From Gammaproteobacteria bacterium (GTDB taxonomy: Bacteria > Pseudomonadota > Gammaproteobacteria > Arenicellales > Poriferihabitantaceae): DNA of 11,366 nt. Positions 6,166 through 11,366 of this stretch are shown piece after piece (positions within the stretch are counted from its first letter, which is position 1; every line of letters begins with the position of its first letter). The stretch is taken from NCBI GenBank assembly GCA_009839585.1, contig VXPI01000247.1, forward strand, positions 1-11,366, in the 5' to 3' direction. The position numbers and the translations under genes are program-made. Below the pieces are notes generated by a model. That model ran no database searches and was not told the DNA's origin. It saw only the letters and a program-made list of their open reading frames with translations.

Positions 6166-6428
6166 ATGATGCAAAAGACGATAAGAGTCAAAGTCCGACC
6201 CTGCACTGCCCGAAATAAGCACGTCGAAACTTCAATTTCGTATTCCTGCTCTGCATTCTAATACTGCCTTATCTACCTGCAGGGAACCGGGCAGGAACCA
6301 AAGACCCAGCGGTATGCTCTCATAGGGGCATTTCATCCTGCGGTCATGGTGAAATTGCGCCAGATTGCCCGAAAACGGGTGAATTTTTCAGAAACCGGCC
6401 AGATCGGAGGCATCGGGAAGCCCCGTGA
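6166..6428 (+). pseudogene. Possible frameshifted small exported protein
   Basis: AGGAG (6156-6160) sits at good spacing before ATGs at 6166 and 6169, which open a 31-codon basic frame (MMQKTIRVKV) ending at 6261. In the adjacent frame, between a TAA at 6216 and a TGA at 6426, the DNA encodes RRNFNFVFLLCILILPYLPAG, which looks like a signal peptide, then a Cys- and His-containing stretch (VCSHRGISSCGHG, then APDCPKTGEFF). A shift of frame near 6230 would join the basic start to the hydrophobic segment and give a small secreted protein. I recognise no family with confidence. It may be a broken gene or a coincidence of composition; the signal-peptide-like segment with basic residues in front is the main support. 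It accounts for most of the gap before the decayed parE. Confidence 0.3.
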
Positions 6429-6503
6429 GTGCGTTTGCAGGTCGATTGATACCTTCCTGTCTGGACCGTCATGCGATGTTTCGGGCCGGGTTGCCCAGTT
6501 TTC

Positions 6504-6772
6504 TCAATGATGGCGGACCTGTAGCACGAATACCGTCTCGCTGTCTTCTAAAAGCGTGTAGACAGTCAGATGCTGTTGGGCCGGGGCGATGTATACCGAC
6601 AGCCTGGTCTCATACCGCAACCGGGCCTGCGGGAATTCTCGGACAAGGGCCGCAATGTCCTTTCCAGCCAGCGCTTGTAGCGTTCTTCGCCGGCCAATCC
6701 GTAGTGCTCGATGCCGTAGCGGAAAATGTCGAGCAAATCGTTTTCAGCCGGCCGTGAAAACTTAATCGCCAC
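6504..6772 (-). pseudogene. parE: Frameshifted ParE/RelE-family toxin
   Basis: From GTG at 6770-6772 the frame reads VAIKFSRPAENDLLDIFRYG then IEHYGLAGEERYKRWLE, the classic ParE N-terminal half (R/P-A-x-x-D-L-x-x-I and a following Tyr/Trp-rich helix). The frame then drifts into nonsense and stops at 6566. The next frame over continues the family sequence: DIAALVREFPQARLRYETRL, then SVYIAPAQQHLTVYTLLED and SETVFVLQVRHH, ending at TGA 6504-6506. Adding a single A to the AAA run just before GGACATTGCGG (minus strand, about 6660) joins the halves perfectly as LEKDIAALV. ParE toxins act on DNA gyrase; as sequenced the product would be truncated and very likely inactive. The partner ParD is upstream and also broken. 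Family assignment is confident. Whether the shift is real or a homopolymer read error cannot be told here. Confidence 0.85.
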
Positions 6773-6912
6773 GCATGGTACGAGCCTGAAACGCCGCGCG
6801 ATCTGGATCAGGTCGCGCAAATACTCGCTGACGTTGTCATAACGCCCCGATTGGTCTGTCCCTCCACCCAGTCTTTCATCGAGCCGGACAGGGAAATGTT
6901 CATGGTTGCCAT
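6773..6912 (-). pseudogene. parD: Frameshifted and truncated ParD-type antitoxin
   Basis: ATG at 6910-6912 has an excellent ribosome-binding site. It starts MATMNISLSGSMKDWVEGQ, a textbook ParD ribbon-helix-helix beginning (short beta strand for DNA binding followed by helix A). After TNRG the frame goes wrong at the G4 run (+ strand CCCC, 6845-6848) and hits a stop at 6808. The neighbouring frame resumes exactly in register with RYDNVSEYLRDLIQ, so one base has been lost. The DNA-binding domain would then be complete, but the C-terminal toxin-neutralising part (normally another 30-45 residues) is missing: after RDLIQ only about ten residues precede the parE start, and parD runs into the parE frame without its own stop. 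So there is a deletion in addition to the frameshift. Confidence 0.83.
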
Positions 6913-6919
6913 ATCCAAG

Positions 6920-6925
6920 CCTCCT
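6920..6925 (-). promoter_or_regulatory. Strong Shine-Dalgarno of parD
   Basis: AGGAGG on the minus strand, 7 nt before the ATG at 6910-6912. It fixes the parD start at MATMNISL rather than any upstream in-frame codon. Confidence 0.75.
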
Positions 6926-7018
6926 GTAATCTCAAGCATGGCGCAAAATGGCAAAACTTTCCTTGATGTGATTGGATTCGATGTTTCGGAAATTGACTTC
7001 AGCCAGTGATCAAGGCTT

Positions 7019-7049
7019 TGGCTGTACGGCGGAAACCACCATACAGCCA
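7019..7049. repeat. Inverted repeat between mlrC-like gene and parD
   Basis: TGGCTGTA (7019-7026) and TACAGCCA (7042-7049) are perfect 8-bp arms around a 15-nt loop. It lies about 90 nt past the end of the M81 peptidase gene and 107 nt before parD. It could be a parDE operator or a transcript-end hairpin; no T-tract follows, so a classical terminator is unlikely. Confidence 0.3.
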
Positions 7050-7136
7050 GGCACAATGCCTACCCTTCTTGTCTGGTTCGGGCAGTGATTCATCCGTTAC
7101 CTGGTTGATAGATTAACTTCGGCCACAACCAACAGA

Positions 7137-8633
7137 TTATTTCTGGCCAAGCGTGAGTGCTGTGCGTTCAACACCAGGGCGAATAAACCGGTAACCCAAC
7201 AGCGATGGGTCAGCATAGACCTCTCCCGGCGCAGCCACTACAAGAATCCGGCTCGCAATGTCTTCATAATCGTTACGAAAATGCACAGAGCTCTTCAGAG
7301 CCACATAATCCATCTCCCCCGGTTCTATCCCGATATGCCGAAAATGTTCCCTGTCCGCTGTCTGCACTGCTTTCGAGCACACCACCACCAGTATCCCTTG
7401 AATCTGCAACAGGGCTGTTTTGCCAATGTGCATGTTTGCGCCATGATACATTGGCCCGGTTGCAGTGAATCGACCATCACTCAATGCATTAACTTTGGCT
7501 CTGCACCGGAGAGAGGGTCCGCCAGCAGAGCTGAGCTTGCCGCCGAGTTCAATGTCAAGTTCCGCCCCCACCCCATGTTGATGCGCCATCATGGCTACAC
7601 CAGGGTCATTCAATACTCCGAACACCGCATTTTGCAAACCATGGGCAAGCATGGAGCGAAGCACCCCTACCGTATCACCAGACCCTCCACCTCCGGGATT
7701 ATCCTGGGTATCGGCAATGACTATCGTCCGACCCTGGCCATTGAACACCCTTGCGGCTTCAGTGATTCCTGCATCTACCGACCACACCTCCTTGTAGAAC
7801 TCCTGCTTATGACGGTAAACCTCCTCAACCAGATTGTCAGCTGCGGCCTGGGTAGCATCCATGTCGTGCCCACAAGCCACCACCGCGGGACCTGCATCAT
7901 GAATATCGGAAAGGTGAAACCCGCAGGCCAGTGATATCGAAGGAACATGATCCGATATGTACTCCGGCAAGGCCCTGTAGACTGTTCGACAGGGTTCCAT
8001 GAGCGTGCATCCAGCATTCAGCGGGATCAGGAAATCAAGTTGCCGATAGGCTTTAACCAGGGGTTGTCGATCCTTGACATGCCGACTCAGAAACTTCGCA
8101 ACCCGATACCCCGTCTTACCCATGTCAATATGTGGATAGGTGCGAAAGACATCAATCATGGAAGCCATTTTCACCATTCGCTCCGTGATGTTTGCATGCA
8201 AGTCCAGACTGACAAAGATGGGCAGATCCGAACCGACCATTTCACGAATTCGGGCCAGAATTTCACCTTCACCATCATCAACATGTTCGCAAACCATCGC
8301 ACCATGCAGATCAAGGTATATCCCGTCAACCGGCAACGCTTGCCTCAACTGGCTGATCAGTTCCGAGCTGATTCTTTCGAATGCATCCTCGGTAACATAG
8401 CTGCACGGGGTGGCCGAGCACCATAGCAGTGGAACCACTTCATCCCCGGACTCGGTCAATGCTTCAATGGCTCCGGTGACTGGCAGGTGTACGCCATCAA
8501 CCGCATCCAGCATTGCCTGCCCCGAATGTTTGGCTGGCCACTCGTCGGCCATTTGAAAAGCCGCGTAATCAGCACGAATCGTTGCAAAGGTATTGGTTTC
8601 ATGCTGCCATCCGCCTACTGCTATTCTGCTCAT
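7137..8633 (-). CDS. M81 family (MlrC-type) metallopeptidase
   Basis: A 498-residue protein, normal for the family. The start MSRIAVGGWQHETNTF is the standard MlrC/DUF1485 opening, which fixes the ATG at 8631-8633. Family motifs follow in order: YLDLHGAMVCEHVDDGEGE (106-124), SLDLHANIT (142-150) and FRTYPHIDM (163-171), giving Asp144, His146 and His168 as likely zinc ligands. The later domain includes DTQDNPGGGGSGDT and ends with a typical C-terminal FIRPGVERTAL. The namesake MlrC degrades linearised microcystin peptides, but most members sit in bacteria with no link to microcystin and are thought to be general peptidases or amidases. No signal peptide, so cytoplasmic. It lies 22 nt downstream of ctaA on the same strand, joined by a 9-codon ORF, and probably depends on ctaA translation or its own AGGACGAG-type ribosome-binding site. 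No damage seen. Confidence 0.93.
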   Translation of the reverse strand: MSRIAVGGWQHETNTFATIRADYAAFQMADEWPAKHSGQAMLDAVDGVHLPVTGAIEALTESGDEVVPLLWCSATPCSYVTEDAFERISSELISQLRQALPVDGIYLDLHGAMVCEHVDDGEGEILARIREMVGSDLPIFVSLDLHANITERMVKMASMIDVFRTYPHIDMGKTGYRVAKFLSRHVKDRQPLVKAYRQLDFLIPLNAGCTLMEPCRTVYRALPEYISDHVPSISLACGFHLSDIHDAGPAVVACGHDMDATQAAADNLVEEVYRHKQEFYKEVWSVDAGITEAARVFNGQGRTIVIADTQDNPGGGGSGDTVGVLRSMLAHGLQNAVFGVLNDPGVAMMAHQHGVGAELDIELGGKLSSAGGPSLRCRAKVNALSDGRFTATGPMYHGANMHIGKTALLQIQGILVVVCSKAVQTADREHFRHIGIEPGEMDYVALKSSVHFRNDYEDIASRILVVAAPGEVYADPSLLGYRFIRPGVERTALTLGQK

Positions 8634-8659
8634 GAATGAATCTCGTCCTGGCTCTTCAT
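8630..8659 (-). other. 9-codon bridging ORF between ctaA and the M81 gene
   Basis: ATG at 8657-8659 overlaps the ctaA stop (TGA 8656-8658). The nine codons MKSQDEIHS end in TGA 8630-8632, which overlaps the M81 ATG (8631-8633). Each end is a 4-nt ATGA overlap, so a terminating ribosome could re-initiate twice in a row. This would couple the two genes although they are 22 nt apart. The pattern is exact, but a chance origin is possible for so short a frame. Confidence 0.4.
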
Positions 8660-9702
8660 GGACCGGTCGGGAGATGAAGGCGTTTGGCTTCTCCCGGCAT
8701 CTGAAAACGTGCGATCAGAATACTGGTCAATAACAGTATTGCTCCGGCCTGATGCGCCACACCTAGTGCGGTTGGAACCCCATTCAACAAAGCGGCTATC
8801 CCAAGGGTAACCTGATTGGCCAGCATAATGATCATCACCAGGCTCATCAGCCGGTCAATTCCGGAATTCCTGCGGTAGACAAGGAATGCATAGGCACAGA
8901 CAATCATGAATACCGCCAAAGCCAGTACACGATGCACAAACTGGATCGTAATCGTGTTCTCAAACACATTCAGCCAAACCGGACTCATTGCCCATAGGCG
9001 ATCGGGAACCCACGCCCCTCCCATAGTCGGAAATGTATTGAATATAAACCCCGCATGAGTCCCAGCCATCAGTCCCCCACTTGCAATCATGACAAGAACG
9101 GCAACGATGGCAAAACCACCAAATCGGTCTGCAAAACCCGCTTGTCCATCCAGTCGATCAGAATGGGATAGCCCGACAACCAGTCGAATCATGTACGCAT
9201 AAATGAAAACTGCGACCATCAGGTGCAAGGTCAGCCTGTATTGGCTGACCGCCGGATTATCGACAAGCCCGCTTTGTACCATATACCAGCCGATCACTCC
9301 CTGAACACCGCCCAGGACAAACAGGCTCCATAGGCGTGGAATCAGCCGTGACCCGATCTTGCCCATGAAGAGAAAAACCAGAAACGGCACCAGGAAGACA
9401 ATCCCGGTAAGACGCGCCAGTATCCTGTGCGCATACTCCATCAAGAAAATAAACTTGAACTCACCGAGTCCCATCGAATAATTGATTTCCCTGAATTCGG
9501 GAAACTGGCGATATTGTTCAAATGCCTGAAGCCATTCTGTATCCGAAAGGGGTGGCAATACTCCAGTAATAGGCCTCCAGTCAACCATGGACAGCCCGGA
9601 CCCGGTCAGACGCACCGCACCGCCAAGCAGGATCAGCGAAAACACCATCATGCTACACAAGCACAGCCATAGAATGACACTATGATATCTTTTTTTATCC
9701 AA
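8656..9702 (-). CDS. ctaA: Heme A synthase (Cox15/CtaA type)
   Basis: A 348-residue inner-membrane protein with about eight hydrophobic segments in two four-helix halves, the usual Cox15/CtaA duplication. Hallmarks are GGAVRLTGSGLSMVDWRPITG (27-47), EFKFIFLMEYAHRILARLTG (81-100) and a second-half FVHRVLALA (255-263). The four conserved heme-ligand histidines are all present: His92, His160, His257 and His317. The protein oxidises the C8 methyl of heme O to a formyl group, making heme A for aa3-type cytochrome oxidases. The loop of about 35 residues after the first helix (EQYRQFPEFREIN) marks the proteobacterial/mitochondrial type. The only start near the family N-terminus is a TTG (9700-9702), with an in-frame stop shortly before it and no clear ribosome-binding site. 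An A7 run follows directly, so the true 5' end is uncertain. No other cox genes are in the window; its operon partner is the M81 peptidase. Confidence 0.93.
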   Translation of the reverse strand: MDKKRYHSVILWLCLCSMMVFSLILLGGAVRLTGSGLSMVDWRPITGVLPPLSDTEWLQAFEQYRQFPEFREINYSMGLGEFKFIFLMEYAHRILARLTGIVFLVPFLVFLFMGKIGSRLIPRLWSLFVLGGVQGVIGWYMVQSGLVDNPAVSQYRLTLHLMVAVFIYAYMIRLVVGLSHSDRLDGQAGFADRFGGFAIVAVLVMIASGGLMAGTHAGFIFNTFPTMGGAWVPDRLWAMSPVWLNVFENTITIQFVHRVLALAVFMIVCAYAFLVYRRNSGIDRLMSLVMIIMLANQVTLGIAALLNGVPTALGVAHQAGAILLLTSILIARFQMPGEAKRLHLPTGP

Positions 9703-9750
9703 CTGGGTCGATCAACGAAAAATTAAACCTAGGGTTCACTGTTTTATTGT

Positions 9751-9812
9751 CCCAATTCCACTCCGAAGTGCAGCACCTAGGTGCAGGAGTGTTACTTCGG
9801 AGTGGAATTGGG
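9751..9812. repeat. Perfect 19-bp inverted repeat with nested palindrome
   Basis: CCCAATTCCACTCCGAAGT (9751-9769) is matched perfectly by its reverse complement at 9794-9812. The 24-nt loop contains a 12-bp perfect palindrome, GCACCTAGGTGC (9773-9784), so the folded strand would be a long stem topped by a second hairpin. It sits between ctaA and the small ORF upstream of it. On the + strand GGATTTTAT follows, a weak T-tract; on the minus strand there is none. It is too symmetric for chance but too small for an insertion sequence. Candidates are a bidirectional terminator, a protein-binding site or a palindromic miniature mobile element. Confidence 0.85.
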
Positions 9813-9826
9813 GATTTTATGCCTTG

Positions 9827-10027
9827 CTAATCTTGCCCGGCATCCACTTTCCCGCCTCGCCCCACGGCAATACCGATAGCCAACATCAGAGGCGAAGATA
9901 TCCATGCAAGCGCGTCCTTGTCCCAATCCATATCATTAAATGCCGGCGACCAATGCCACACAAGCCATCCCCAGAGGAATAATTGAGAGCAGGATTGCTG
10001 CTCTCTACAGTCGATCAGAAACGCCAA
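9827..10027 (-). CDS. Possible small membrane protein, or fragment of one
   Basis: A 66-codon frame from a TTG. It contains two hydrophobic stretches, LFLWGWLVWHW (about 17-27) and AWISSPLMLAIGIAVG (about 41-56), separated by an acidic loop (NDMDWDKDA) and ending in a charged tail. The composition looks like a real two-helix membrane protein, but I do not recognise a family. Upstream on the same strand, back to an ATG that overlaps the Panacea gene's stop (10166-10168), other frames carry protein-like stretches (NDREEARRPLKKPGREDVIEG, and DWIDWETINRQLEG). The ORF may therefore be the 3' part of a broken longer gene co-transcribed with the Panacea gene. Panacea antitoxins are known to pair with toxins that include small membrane-active proteins, which makes this a candidate toxin remnant; that is inference. 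Confidence 0.35.
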   Translation of the reverse strand: MAFLIDCREQQSCSQLFLWGWLVWHWSPAFNDMDWDKDALAWISSPLMLAIGIAVGRGGKVDAGQD

Positions 10028-10164
10028 GCTTTACAAATTTCAGATCTATGAACAGTACCTTGTTCCTTCCAATTGGCGATTGATAGTCTCCCAGTCTATC
10101 CAGTCATCCCTCGATAACATCTTCCCTGCCTGGTTTTTTCAGTGGCCTGCGAGCCTCTTCCCTG

Positions 10165-10659
10165 TCATTTATCATACATGCGCTCCTTGAAATAATCTCT
10201 TATCAATGCATTTGGAACTTCCATATGCAGAAGAATGTTGCTTCCACCATCCGTCACCGTATCCCATGGTCCGCCCTTTTCATGGGTCCATGCTGAAAGA
10301 TTCATGGGGAGTTCGTTGCCATAGGTTTCCCACACGAAATCGACAATGTCCCCAACATATTCATCTTCCGGAATCGGTGACGGCCTGCGCTCCATGGAAT
10401 CCTGATCGATTTCCAGTAAATATCTATTGACTCCATGGCGACGAAAATACTTGCATTGGTGATACAGCGAATTCAGGACGGGGCCAAACTTCCATGCCTC
10501 AGACACCTCGTCAAGAAGTGGTTCATCTCGTTCAACAAGGGAGTAGCCATGTGCAATATACAGCAACTTCTGAATCTTCATGGGGGAGATTGTTTTTTTC
10601 TCCGCAAAGGCCCTGTTCAAAAATGCGTTCGCTATCGAAGCAGAGGAATAGCGTTTCAT
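10165..10659 (-). CDS. Panacea/SocA-domain protein (probable antitoxin)
   Basis: A 164-residue protein with the Panacea (DUF4065, SocA-like) pattern: SPMKIQKLLYIAHGYSL (25-41), PLLDEVSEAWKFGPVLNSLYH (47-67), a Tyr/Gly-rich middle, and LSAWTHEKGGPW (121-132). Length and motif order are normal, so it appears intact. Caulobacter SocA is a proteolytic adaptor that delivers the toxin SocB to ClpXP. Other Panacea proteins neutralise a wide range of toxins directly, generally by forming a complex with them. Here no intact toxin gene is adjacent: downstream lies a short or broken membrane ORF starting with an ATGA overlap, upstream a methyltransferase fragment. AGAAG about 9 nt before the ATG may serve as ribosome-binding site. 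Panacea genes are also frequent in prophages and other mobile elements, which fits the mixed surroundings. Confidence 0.85.
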   Translation of the reverse strand: MKRYSSASIANAFLNRAFAEKKTISPMKIQKLLYIAHGYSLVERDEPLLDEVSEAWKFGPVLNSLYHQCKYFRRHGVNRYLLEIDQDSMERRPSPIPEDEYVGDIVDFVWETYGNELPMNLSAWTHEKGGPWDTVTDGGSNILLHMEVPNALIRDYFKERMYDK

Positions 10660-10881
10660 TTCTATATCTTCTGGTATGGATTTGTGTGCAAATGTAATAC
10701 GATCTGTCTGGTCACGTTTTGCAATCGGTGGCTCAATTGCATTGTATCCTGGGAATCGGGTCTACCCCTGACTTCCGGAATAATAGCAGACTGTAGAATA
10801 CCCGGCGAGGCATAGACCCATCCGTAACCTCAAAATAGAGATTAGGGCACCACTCGAAATAGTACTTTCAAGGTAAACGAT

Positions 10882-11319
10882 TCACAGTCTATGGACTTTA
10901 ATAACTTCATCGCCCAAGTGGTTAATCACTTTGACTGCAATACGTCCTGATTGAGGTTTCGAGAAAGGGCGCGAAACGGTCTTGTTCAATGTCAACCAGG
11001 ATTCCACATCTATCTCGGCTTTCAGGGTTTGCTTTAATGCCTTATACGGGTCTTTTGTCCCGGGAAAGTATGCATGGCGAACAAAGAAGCTTTCTTCGTT
11101 ATAGTCAGTATCGATAAACCAACAGGCTATTCCATCGGGACCATGTGACCGAATCTTCCCGCTCCGTGGGTCAAAAACGTCAACCCCTTTGATCTCGACC
11201 TGGAAATGCTCATCTTCAGTTTCCAGGATTGCAATATCTGGCTCACCGAAGATCATAAATAAGTTTCCCTTGCCTGTATTAGCCAAATCTTCAGACATAT
11301 GCAGATCAGAATCTTTCAT
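10882..11319 (-). pseudogene. C-terminal fragment of a DNA methyltransferase (restriction-modification)
   Basis: The 145-codon frame reads GNLFMIFGEPDIAILE, VEIKGVDVFDPRSGKIRS, then ACWFIDTDYNEESFFVRHAYF and, at the end, GRIAVKVINHLGDEVIKV. I know this block as the C-terminal region of site-specific DNA methyltransferases of type III-like restriction-modification systems, full length being several hundred residues. No methyltransferase motifs (SAM-binding FxGxG, catalytic D/NPPY) are visible in the window. Protein-like sequence continues upstream of the ATG in the same frame (TGYEVNSVP) to a TGA at 11347-11349, followed by a few more in-frame codons to the edge. That stop could be a nonsense mutation (CGA to TGA) or sit at a rearrangement. 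An internal start is possible but would give only this non-catalytic tail. Assignment of the family is from memory of its conserved words and is moderate. Confidence 0.6.
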
Positions 11320-11366
11320 CGGGACACTGTTGACTTCGTAGCCGGTTCATGCCATTATACGGTGCA

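Noticed and set aside
7281..7934. 217-codon frame on the + strand
   Set aside because: It lies wholly antisense to the intact M81 peptidase gene and has no family motifs; it is a shadow of that gene's codon usage.
7947..8426. 159-codon frame on the + strand
   Set aside because: Also antisense to the M81 gene, with no recognisable domain or ribosome-binding site.
9773..9784. GCACCTAGGTGC as a stand-alone operator
   Set aside because: A perfect palindrome, but it sits exactly in the loop of the larger inverted repeat, so it is better treated as part of that structure.
9751..9812. Integron attC site as explanation for the hairpin
   Set aside because: The arms lack the required RYYYAAC/GTTRRRY core ends, and the stem is perfectly paired without the extrahelical bases attC sites need.
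10435..10815. 126-codon + strand frame
   Set aside because: Antisense to the start of the Panacea gene and lacking any recognisable feature.
1..11366. CRISPR array, tRNA or rRNA genes, complete insertion sequence
   Set aside because: No regularly spaced repeats beyond the two-copy 15-bp duplication, no T-loop-like GTTCRANNC with matching acceptor arms, and no transposase motifs or paired terminal repeats around a coding frame were seen on reading.

Overview
The window looks like bacterial chromosome of roughly 50% GC, most likely from a gammaproteobacterium. Support for this is a four-histidine Cox15/CtaA-type heme A synthase, a GFA/CENP-V-fold protein, an M81 (MlrC-type) peptidase and several proteobacterial-style toxin-antitoxin (TA) genes. 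The taxonomic call is an inference from protein character only. Coding density is low, and several genes are visibly broken, so the region reads as an accessory or decaying stretch between a few intact housekeeping-type genes.

Layout. (1) 1-600, + strand: the 3' end of a GFA-family gene, then a wrecked CPA1/NhaP-type Na+/H+ antiporter that has lost its middle and carries a frameshift. (2) 700-3740: a GT-C membrane glycosyltransferase on the + strand meets, tail to tail with a 54-nt overlap, a two-gene minus-strand operon of a GT2 polyprenyl-phosphate-type glycosyltransferase and an exported DUF547 protein. A plausible division of labour is that GT2 charges a lipid-phosphate sugar donor and the GT-C enzyme uses it on the periplasmic side. 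(3) 3740-6912, all minus strand: a toxin-antitoxin graveyard. It holds an intact Phd-type antitoxin whose PIN toxin has decayed, then an apparently intact PIN toxin with an unusual two-part antitoxin (DUF7662-like N-terminus plus a VapB-like C-terminal tail), then a ParD-ParE pair in which both genes are frameshifted. Stretches of 340 and about 860 nt between them hold no gene I can recognise. (4) 7137-9702, minus strand: ctaA followed by an M81 metallopeptidase gene in a tight operon, bridged by a 9-codon ORF that overlaps both genes. (5) 9703-11366: a perfect 19-bp inverted repeat with a nested palindrome, a short membrane-protein ORF, a Panacea/SocA-type antitoxin gene and the C-terminal end of what looks like a DNA methyltransferase gene of a restriction-modification system.

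Theme. Four TA-related loci and a methyltransferase remnant lie within about 7.5 kb. They show every stage from intact, through single-nucleotide frameshift, to heavy deletion. Three of the reconstructed frameshifts are single-base losses in or beside short homopolymers, so real decay and sequencing or assembly error both need to be considered. The best candidate for something under-described is the DUF7662/VapB-tail antitoxin with its PIN toxin. Second is the Panacea gene with a small membrane ORF downstream.
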